Position numbers and translations under genes: made by a program. A stretch of DNA of 5,625 bases. Origin: Candidatus Tepidiaquacellales bacterium UBA6667. Lineage in GTDB: Bacteria; Bacteroidota; Ignavibacteria; Tepidaquicellales; Tepidaquicellaceae. The DNA is taken from the NCBI GenBank assembly GCA_002455255.1, contig DKKL01000030.1, positions 1 to 5,625 of the forward strand, read 5' to 3'. The stretch's first letter is position 1. Each line of letters opens with the position of its first letter. A model generated the notes under the pieces. The model did no database searches. It had not been told where the DNA came from and saw only the letters and a program-made list of their open reading frames with translations. This document shows, in pieces, positions 1 through 4,975 of this stretch.

Positions 1-2
1 TA

Positions 3-377
3 GACGAATTCCGGTTATTCACAGATGAACAACAAAACCTGAGAGTAAGAGAATATCAGGATGAATTTAGCAAAGAAGATTTCAACTGGACGCCAACATT
101 TCCATGTTGCTTTTTAAATTTAGAAAAGGGAGAGTTTGTTAAATCGGCGTCTTTTCAGATATTGAGAGAAGAAATTAATATTGGGTTATTTATTGCCAAT
201 GATAATTCTGAAATTTTTGATTTGATTGATTCAGTGATTGATACTTTAACAAGTTTAAATAACGTAGTTATAGACGGAAAACATATAACAACCAATGTAT
301 TGAACTGGATAAAGTTCCGGCAGATCAATCAGATTTTTGTATATAAAATTGATTGTGTTTTTACGGTTGCAAATTAA
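3..377 (+). CDS. Phage tail terminator / tail-completion-like protein, 5'-truncated
   Basis: An open frame enters from the left edge with no stop and ends at the TAA at 375-377, leaving about 124 visible residues. The true start lies outside the window; the TTG at 162 is internal and should not be taken as the start. The protein has a 'FPCCFLNLEKGEF' segment (visible residues 33-45), then an alternating hydrophobic strand (REEINIGLFIAND), then 'IFDLIDSVIDTLTSL'. A C-terminal strand region ends 'FVYKIDCVFTVAN'. This layout (FP-C-x-hydrophobic strand, beta strand, amphipathic helix after 'iFdl', final Y-x-hydrophobic strand) resembles small phage tail-terminator or minor tail proteins that cap the tail tube at the head-tail joint. 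The assignment rests on pattern only, with no diagnostic motif, so the family is uncertain. The coding frame itself is well supported. It is separated from the next operon by about 550 nt and may belong to a different transcript. Confidence 0.55.
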   Translation, partial: DEFRLFTDEQQNLRVREYQDEFSKEDFNWTPTFPCCFLNLEKGEFVKSASFQILREEINIGLFIANDNSEIFDLIDSVIDTLTSLNNVVIDGKHITTNVLNWIKFRQINQIFVYKIDCVFTVAN

Positions 378-388
378 TTTTTAATTTG
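370..388 (+). terminator. Weak hairpin at the end of the tail-terminator-like gene
   Basis: An 8-bp inverted repeat, CAAATTAA (370-377) and TTAATTTG (381-388), with a 3-nt T loop overlaps the stop codon. It is followed by a T-rich stretch (390-400, GTTTTGTTCTT). The position is right for a transcript end, but the stem is almost all A-T and the T tract is interrupted, so termination would be weak at best. Confidence 0.25.
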
Positions 389-566
389 GTTTTGTTCTTT
401 GATATAGGAATTTTCGCAAAAATGCGTTTTAAGGGGGGATTTTTCGAAATGAGCTTTGAAAAGGTGTGTAAAAAAACAGGTTTTTTTGAAGATGATGCAG
501 GATTTTTAATGAAAAAGCGGTTTTTGGGGATGGCTTTAAATAGTTTGATGACAAAAGTTTTTTTTT

Positions 567-615
567 TGTCGTTATTGGTTACATATGCAGGGTAGATATG
601 TAACCAATAACGACA
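567..615. other. Perfect 20-bp inverted repeat / hairpin
   Basis: TGTCGTTATTGGTTACATAT (567-586) is the exact reverse complement of 596-615, with a 9-nt loop (GCAGGGTAG, 587-595). In RNA or single-stranded DNA this would be a strong hairpin. It is not a standard terminator: on the plus strand the T run (558-567) lies before the stem rather than after it, and on the minus strand the stem is followed by an A run. The left arm could instead pair with 628-647 (also 20 nt) or with 661-678, and those arms are followed by CATCTTTTT, giving more terminator-like alternative folds. Confidence 0.85.
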
Positions 616-678
616 TTTAAGGGGTAGATATGTAACCAATAACGACACATCTTTTTGAAAATGTAACCAATAACGACA
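567..678. repeat. Array of four 17-20 bp repeats (one inverted, three direct)
   Basis: The unit is ATGTAACCAATAACGACA. It occurs on the plus strand at 598-615, 630-647 and 661-678, and as its exact reverse complement (TGTCGTTATTGGTTACAT) at 567-584. Direct copies start 32 and 31 nt apart, about three helical turns. Copies 1 and 2 share a longer left flank (GGTAGAT, 591-597 and 623-629), and copies 2 and 3 share a right flank (CATCTTTTT), so the copies look like products of overlapping duplication. Seen on its other strand, the unit starts TGT and ends ACA. Arrays of this kind bind transposase at the ends of Mu, Tn7/Tni and IS21-type elements, or bind a repressor at phage operators. Which applies here cannot be decided from the window. 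The repeat itself is certain; its role is inference. Confidence 0.93.
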
Positions 679-864
679 CATCTTTTTTGGTAATTTTTAA
701 TCGGGTATTTGGTCGGCAAAGGGAGAGTTCGGGGCTTAAAACGGCTCTAATGCGAAAATTGAGATTGCGATTTTGAGGGTTAAACCTATAAATATTTAAG
801 GTGGATTTTGTATGAACTTTAAAAACCTTAAAAACAGATTAGAAATGAGGTGTTAAAATTACGG

Positions 865-899
865 TTTTTGTTCAATTTTTTAAAAAAATATTTTTTTTG
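865..899 (+). promoter_or_regulatory. Candidate Bacteroidota-type promoter for the head operon
   Basis: TTTTTG at 865-870 and TATTTTTTTTG at 889-899 are separated by 18 nt. They end about 24 nt before the ATG of the portal gene. This resembles the Bacteroidota primary sigma pattern (TTTG near -33, TAnnTTTG near -7), although the -7 element has three extra T residues compared with the consensus. The AT-rich leader (ATAAATTAAATA) before the start has no Shine-Dalgarno sequence, which is common in that phylum. The call is based on position and motif only; the stretch is T-rich enough for a chance match. Confidence 0.4.
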
Positions 900-923
900 C
901 AAATAATGTGAATAAATTAAATA

Positions 924-2351
924 ATGGGAAATAAATTAATAGATAAAATTAAAGGGTTTTTCACAGCTTCAGGAAAGGTTTCCTCCAGTGAAAAGCCGGA
1001 TAAAAAATATGGTGATGCGGATTCGGTAAAGACTACGAGCTTGAAGGATCCAATAATAACATCGCTTATGCTGGAGGATTTTTCTAATCTTTCAACTGAC
1101 CGGTTAAAGATATATTTGGAAAATGCACGTCAGGGTTTTCCGTTTTTTATGTATAAATTATTTTCTGTGATTAGACAGCGAGATTTACGGATTGGTACTC
1201 TTGTTCAAAGAAGAAAATTTGCTGTGCTATCAGAAGAATGGGAAATTGAAGTAAAAGAATGGGAAGAAGGAAAAGAATTTGTTGAAGAGCTTTTGTCAGG
1301 TATAAATAAACTAAACAATTTTTTTACAGACATTGTTGAAGCTAATTGTTTCGGAGTAAAGCTTTTTGAAATTAACTACACAGCTGAAGCCGGAAGGATT
1401 ATAATAAGAAATATAAAATCAGTTTTAAATTATTTATATGTTTGGGATGACAAGAATGATGAATATAAAATATTAGATTCTGCACAGGTTGACGGAAGTA
1501 AATTAATGAAATGGTCAACTGATGCTTACAGTAATAATTTAAAATTATCGGATATGCCGTTTGTAGAATTGCCTCCGGAGAAATTTTTGGAAGTATTTTC
1601 ATTAGATGGTGATGAGGATAATACATTTATGAATGGAGTTACAATTTCATTTATTCTTGCATACTTCTTTAAGTCATTCACATTTAAGGATATGATGATA
1701 TATGTTGAACGATATGCAAGCCCAACAATCAAAGCTTTATATCAGACTTTCAGTCCTGACAATAAACGGCAGATGGAAAAAGCTGTTAAAGATGTTCGTG
1801 TTCATGGTGGAATAGTAGCTCCTGCAGGTAGTGATATTAATTATATGTCTGACGAAAGCAAAGAGAGTTCCGGTAATTTATTTATGAATGTAGTTCATTT
1901 CATTAATGCTGAATTAACTCTAAGGATGCTTGGTGAGAAGGAAACTACAGAGATGGGAGACTCAGGAAGTTACGGAGCATTGAAGATTAAGAAATATGTG
2001 TCTGATGATATTACATTTGCGGATATGATTCTTATTCAAGAAACTGTAAATGAACTCATTGAAAGATCAATAAGAATGAATTTTGCAAATCCTCCGGAGA
2101 TTCCAAAATTTAAATTTATTAAAGTTAAATCTCTTGAAGATAAGAAACTGCTTGTTGATATACTTCAAGTACTTTTTAATATGGGCTATAAATCTGAAGT
2201 GGAAGAATTAGAAGGATTGTTTGATATAAAATTAGTTGAAGTTGTTAAAACCAATAATAATGAAAATAATGATAATCCTGATATTAAATTATCTCAGACT
2301 GAAGTAAACAGGTTTATGACTTTAGCAAGATTATTAAAAAGGAAAAAATAA
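924..2351 (+). CDS. Mu gp29-like portal protein (DUF935)
   Basis: This 475-residue protein is close to the usual length of Mu gp29-like portals, which form the dodecameric ring at one head vertex through which DNA is packaged and ejected and to which the tail attaches. Family signatures are visible in order. The N-terminal helix pair has 'FSVIRQRDLRIGTLVQRRK' followed by 'EEWEIEV' (residues 80-110). A segment 'KDMMIYVERYASPTIKALY' (255-273) matches the family's region around 'E-x-y/f-g/a-x-P'. 'GGIVAPAGSDINYM' lies at 295-308, and the conserved 'LGEKETTEMGDSGSYGA' at 336-352 carries the TTE and G-S-x-x-A elements. The tail is polar with an asparagine-rich linker (443-451) and a basic end (LARLLKRKK). 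The start at 924 is the first ATG after the leader, and no Shine-Dalgarno sequence precedes it. It is the first gene of the operon, with the DUF1320 gene starting 12 nt after its stop. Confidence 0.9.
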   Translation: MGNKLIDKIKGFFTASGKVSSSEKPDKKYGDADSVKTTSLKDPIITSLMLEDFSNLSTDRLKIYLENARQGFPFFMYKLFSVIRQRDLRIGTLVQRRKFAVLSEEWEIEVKEWEEGKEFVEELLSGINKLNNFFTDIVEANCFGVKLFEINYTAEAGRIIIRNIKSVLNYLYVWDDKNDEYKILDSAQVDGSKLMKWSTDAYSNNLKLSDMPFVELPPEKFLEVFSLDGDEDNTFMNGVTISFILAYFFKSFTFKDMMIYVERYASPTIKALYQTFSPDNKRQMEKAVKDVRVHGGIVAPAGSDINYMSDESKESSGNLFMNVVHFINAELTLRMLGEKETTEMGDSGSYGALKIKKYVSDDITFADMILIQETVNELIERSIRMNFANPPEIPKFKFIKVKSLEDKKLLVDILQVLFNMGYKSEVEELEGLFDIKLVEVVKTNNNENNDNPDIKLSQTEVNRFMTLARLLKRKK

Positions 2352-2363
2352 AAATGATAGATT

Positions 2364-2771
2364 ATGTATATAGATAAAAATTATTTTCTTACACGAATCT
2401 CACCGGAGAAATTAAATGAATTAACAGATGGAGATGACAATAAACTTATTCAGGTCATTTCTACTGCAGATGCTATTGTTGATTCATATCTGAGAACTAA
2501 AATTAATGTGCTACCACTTTCAAATCCGGATGCGAACATTAAAGATTGTTCTTATAACATTGCAATATACAAATTACATGAATCTATTCAGTATGAGTCT
2601 ATTCCCGAATACATAATGAATGGATATGATATTGCTATTAATTACCTGAAGGATGTTGCTTCAGGAAAAGTTCAGCTGACAGTTCTTGATGAGATACCGG
2701 ATGAAAATATAGAAACAAGTATTACTAAGTTTGGCTATAAACCAAAATATGACCGGGACAAATTGCTTTAA
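2364..2771 (+). CDS. Mu gp36-like protein (DUF1320)
   Basis: This 135-residue protein matches the Mu gp36/DUF1320 family, small virion-associated proteins thought to act in head-tail joining. Visible signatures are the N-terminal 'YFLTRISPEKLNELTD' (7-22), the helix 'VISTADAIVDSYLRTKINVLPL' region (31-52) where the family has 'A-x-x-x-I-D-S/A-Y-L', and 'DCSYNIAIYKLHES' (61-74). The C-terminal 'YIMNGYDIAINYLKDVASGKVQL' region (83-105) matches the conserved 'R/G-Y-x-x-A-x-x-x-L-x-x-I-A-x-G-K-x-x-L'. The start at 2364 gives the standard family N terminus; an ATG at 2354 is in another frame and stops after seven codons. The gene sits between the portal and MuF genes. Its stop codon overlaps the next start by one base (TAATG), suggesting translational coupling. 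The exact role is not settled for the family. Confidence 0.85.
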   Translation: MYIDKNYFLTRISPEKLNELTDGDDNKLIQVISTADAIVDSYLRTKINVLPLSNPDANIKDCSYNIAIYKLHESIQYESIPEYIMNGYDIAINYLKDVASGKVQLTVLDEIPDENIETSITKFGYKPKYDRDKLL

Positions 2772-4381
2772 TGAATTTTGAACATTATAAAAATATTGCA
2801 AATTTTTTGTTTAATTCAGTACTTGAAGTTTATAAAGAATCTAAAAAAGATTTATATAAAAAAGCCGGGTTTAAAAATATTAAAATTAAAGAATTAAAAT
2901 TTTCAGACGGTAAAAAAAATAAAAAAAAGTTTGGAGATATTGAAATTGATTTTACTGCAACAGATAAAGTTGCACTGGATAATTTCAGAGTTGAATGTTT
3001 TAAAGTTGCAGGCGTAGGTTCTTACGAGTTGGAAGAAAAGTTAAAGCAACTTGCAATTGATCTACAGGAAGGAAAGCATCCGCTTAATAAAAAGTTTCCG
3101 AATAAGAATATTACAAATTTATTTGAAGCTGAGGCACAAAGTATCATGACAGATTATTTGCCGACAAGTAAAATCCCTCCGGGATCATGGCTTGCAACGA
3201 ATCTGAATACTGCAATGAATTCTTCTTACAGTGCTTCTCAATGGTTAACCCTTCAAGAACCAGGTATGCAAGAAGTATATCCATATCTTCAATATTTGAC
3301 CATGGGTGACAATGCAGTCAGACCTGCACATCAAAAATTACATAAAAGAGTTTGGCTGGTTTCTGATCCGATATGGTCAAAGATAATGCCACCGAATGGC
3401 TGGAACTGCAGATGCATCACAAGATCATTAATGCATGATGAACTTGACGGTGCGACACTTGAAATCACCGGTGGAGACACAGGAAAGATAAATGAGATTG
3501 TAAAAGAGGGTGGAGTTGAAAAAGATTTTCAGAGAAATCCCGGACAGATACAATCTATTTGGAGTAAATGGCTCCAGGAGAAAATGAGTGGAAAAAATTA
3601 TGAAGAGATAGGTAACCGGTTAATTGGTTATGCTAATAAGATGCCTTCACCTGAATATGTAATTGAGACTTTAAAAAAAAATGCTGTACCATTTCGAGAA
3701 TTAGAGTACTCTGAAGAAAATTATTATAAAGAATTTCCTGATAATAAAGTTGATACACCTCTCGGTGAGCTGGGGATGGGAATTCACCAGTTTAAAAAAT
3801 TTCAAATTAGGAATAGACCTGAATTATTTGGTATAACAAAAACTGTATTAAACAATCCTGAATTTATAATCGTTGATGATCAAAATGGAACACTTTTTTT
3901 AAAATCATTTACAAGAAATGATAAAACAATAAATATCGTATCAGTATATAAGACTGTTAAATCAACTAATGATGAAATTGAGATAATTGCGAGTACCGGG
4001 TATAAGAGAGAGGAAACTATTATGAATAAGATAAAGACCGGCAAACTTCTTATTTATTCACGATTAGAGCTCTCTGCCGGTTCAAAGCTAATCGGTAAGA
4101 AGTTTACTTATACCGGTGGTCTTATGTTTTCAAAGTTAAGAGAAACGGATAGACCTATCAATGCTAAAAATCAGGTCTTAGAATATGATGAAATATGGGG
4201 AGATTTGTTTGAATATAATTTCCCGGATTATACTCAGTATTATTCTGTTATATATTTCATTAAATATAAAATCACAGGGATTGAAGTTTTGAAGAGGTCT
4301 TATTCATCACTTGAAGAATCAATTGTTGATGATTATAGCAATATTGATAAATACAGGAAAGGAGTTCTGATAAATGTATAA
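2771..4381 (+). CDS. MuF/gp30-like head morphogenesis protein with C-terminal PBECR-like nuclease toxin domain
   Basis: This 536-residue protein contains the Phage_Mu_F (SPP1 gp7-like) domain, a minor head protein bound at the portal. Its diagnostic part is residues ~140-218: 'YLQYLTMGDNAVRPAHQKLH' (172-191), then 'WSKIMPPNGWNCRCITRS' (202-219). The N-terminal ~130 residues are helical and lysine-rich, perhaps portal-binding. About 300 residues follow the core. At 330-431 the pattern 'GIHQFKKFQIRNRPELFGITK' (337-357), 'VLNNPEFIIVD' (359-369), 'TLFLKSF' (374-380), 'INIVSVYKTV' (387-396), 'IEIIASTGY' (403-411) and 'KTGKLLIYS' (422-430) resembles PBECR-type RNase toxin folds (Barnase-EndoU-ColicinE5/D-RelE-like). 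These are known as C-terminal cargo of polymorphic MuF proteins. Residues ~432-536 are unrecognised. The MuF core is nearly certain; the nuclease call is a pattern-based inference, and no catalytic residue can be assigned. The gene overlaps its neighbours by 1 and 8 nt, and no obvious immunity gene adjoins it. Confidence 0.9.
   Translation: MNFEHYKNIANFLFNSVLEVYKESKKDLYKKAGFKNIKIKELKFSDGKKNKKKFGDIEIDFTATDKVALDNFRVECFKVAGVGSYELEEKLKQLAIDLQEGKHPLNKKFPNKNITNLFEAEAQSIMTDYLPTSKIPPGSWLATNLNTAMNSSYSASQWLTLQEPGMQEVYPYLQYLTMGDNAVRPAHQKLHKRVWLVSDPIWSKIMPPNGWNCRCITRSLMHDELDGATLEITGGDTGKINEIVKEGGVEKDFQRNPGQIQSIWSKWLQEKMSGKNYEEIGNRLIGYANKMPSPEYVIETLKKNAVPFRELEYSEENYYKEFPDNKVDTPLGELGMGIHQFKKFQIRNRPELFGITKTVLNNPEFIIVDDQNGTLFLKSFTRNDKTINIVSVYKTVKSTNDEIEIIASTGYKREETIMNKIKTGKLLIYSRLELSAGSKLIGKKFTYTGGLMFSKLRETDRPINAKNQVLEYDEIWGDLFEYNFPDYTQYYSVIYFIKYKITGIEVLKRSYSSLEESIVDDYSNIDKYRKGVLINV
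4355..4364 (+). promoter_or_regulatory. Shine-Dalgarno site for the gpG-like gene
   Basis: AGGAAAGGAG lies 9 nt before the ATG at 4374, inside the end of the MuF gene. It is the clearest ribosome-binding site in the window and fixes the start of the gpG-like gene. The other operon starts (924, 2364, 2771, 4976) lack one, so this gene may be translated more independently of its upstream neighbour. Confidence 0.7.
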
Positions 4382-4928
4382 TATTGATACAGGGCAACTT
4401 AATAATGATATTAAAAAATTAACTTCTTCAATATATAATAAAAGAAAAGATATCGAATCTGTTACTCTGGACACATTGAGATTTGAAGCTTTAAGAAGCA
4501 TTGATAAAAATTTTGAAGTTGGAGGTAGAGAGCCAGCTTGGAAACCATCTAAAAAAAATTCAAAACAAAAAAAGCAGGGGAAAACAAAAACTCTGATTAA
4601 TACAAGTGATTTAAGGAGGGTGATTGGATTTGTTCAAGGGAATAAAATTATTGTCGGTACTGATCCACGGACAAATGCTTATGCTGAGATTCACCAGTTC
4701 GGAGGAGTTATAAACAGAAAAAGTAAAGTCAAACCTGTGAGAAAAATGAAATCCGGTAGAACTGTTTTTGCGAAAGAGTCTTGGGCAAAGAATAAAAAGA
4801 AAGGAGCAATCGCTTTTAGAATGATTGGAAATTATACAATCACTATGCCGCCAAGAAGATATTTGTATATTCCTAAATCAGATTACCCGGTTATTTTAAA
4901 TGCAATCAAAAGGAGATTAAAATTATAA
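4374..4928 (+). CDS. Mu gpG-like phage virion morphogenesis / tail completion protein
   Basis: This 184-residue basic protein matches the phage virion morphogenesis family (Phage_tail_S; Mu gpG, P2 gpS), which acts in tail completion or stable head-tail joining. Seen in order: an N-terminal helix region (1-46), 'KNFEVGGREPAWKPSKK' (45-61) matching the family's 'I-x-x-x-F-x-x-x-x-P-x-W', a lysine-rich linker, and 'LINTSDLRRVIGF' (74-86) for the family's 'L-x-x-S/T-G-x-L-x-x-S/I'. 'KIIVGTDPRTNAYAEIHQFGG' (91-111) carries the hallmark 'Y-A-x-I-H-Q-F-G-G'. Near the end, 'MPPRRYLYI' (158-166) matches 'm-P-x-R-x-f-L'. The length is slightly above typical, because of the basic insert at about 112-146. 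The start is set by the Shine-Dalgarno site at 4355-4364 and overlaps the MuF gene end by 8 nt. The methylase gene follows 47 nt downstream. Confidence 0.88.
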   Translation: MYNIDTGQLNNDIKKLTSSIYNKRKDIESVTLDTLRFEALRSIDKNFEVGGREPAWKPSKKNSKQKKQGKTKTLINTSDLRRVIGFVQGNKIIVGTDPRTNAYAEIHQFGGVINRKSKVKPVRKMKSGRTVFAKESWAKNKKKGAIAFRMIGNYTITMPPRRYLYIPKSDYPVILNAIKRRLKL

Positions 4929-4975
4929 AAATAATTATACCAATATTTTTTCTTTTAACTCAAAACATAAATGCT

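Larger units (their letters stand above)
378..923. other. Intergenic region between two phage structural gene blocks
   Basis: This gap of about 546 nt is unusually large for a phage late region. It holds a repeat array at 567-678 and a candidate promoter at 865-899, described separately. Part 378-566 is rich in T and G runs (a six-G run at 433-438 and a T run at 558-567). It contains a short frame at 449-595 with a Shine-Dalgarno-like AAGGGGGG ahead of its ATG, but the end of that frame is encoded by the repeat, so it is not called as a gene. Part 690-860 holds only a 14-codon frame (812-856) preceded by AAGGTGG and bracketed by an 8-bp inverted repeat (TTTAAGGT 795-802, ACCTTAAA 825-832). 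No tRNA or other RNA gene was recognised. The region probably serves control or DNA-structural functions rather than coding. Confidence 0.6.

Noticed and set aside
162..377. TTG at 162 as the start of a separate 71-residue protein
   Set aside because: The same frame is open without a stop back to the window edge, and the upstream residues (including FPCCF) fit the same domain, so the gene starts outside the window.
567..615. Classical intrinsic terminator
   Set aside because: The 20-bp stem is AT-rich and has no T run directly after it on either strand; the T run precedes the stem on the plus strand.
567..678. CRISPR array
   Set aside because: The repeats are only ~18 nt, the intervals are ~13-14 nt, one copy is inverted, and flanks are partly shared. 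This does not fit CRISPR repeat/spacer geometry, and no cas gene is present.
567..678. Complete MITE bounded by perfect 18-bp inverted ends
   Set aside because: The outer copies do form exact inverted ends, but no matching target duplication flanks them, and the internal copies are better explained as a binding-site array. It is kept only as one possibility in the findings.
361..681. 106-codon frame on the minus strand
   Set aside because: It spans the repeat array, so its protein repeats 'CRYWLH' and 'LLVTY' from the repeat copies. It also overlaps the stop of the left gene, and lysine/phenylalanine-rich low-complexity coding follows from the T/A runs. No family resemblance.
1399..1732. Two minus-strand frames inside the portal gene
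   Set aside because: They lie fully within a well-supported plus-strand gene, have no start context and no recognisable protein features.
2354..2377. ATG at 2354 as the start of the DUF1320 gene
   Set aside because: It is in a different frame and reaches a stop after seven codons.
4319..4501. Minus-strand 60-codon frame across the MuF/gpG junction
   Set aside because: It is antisense to two supported genes, and its hydrophobic composition follows from the AT-rich sense codons.
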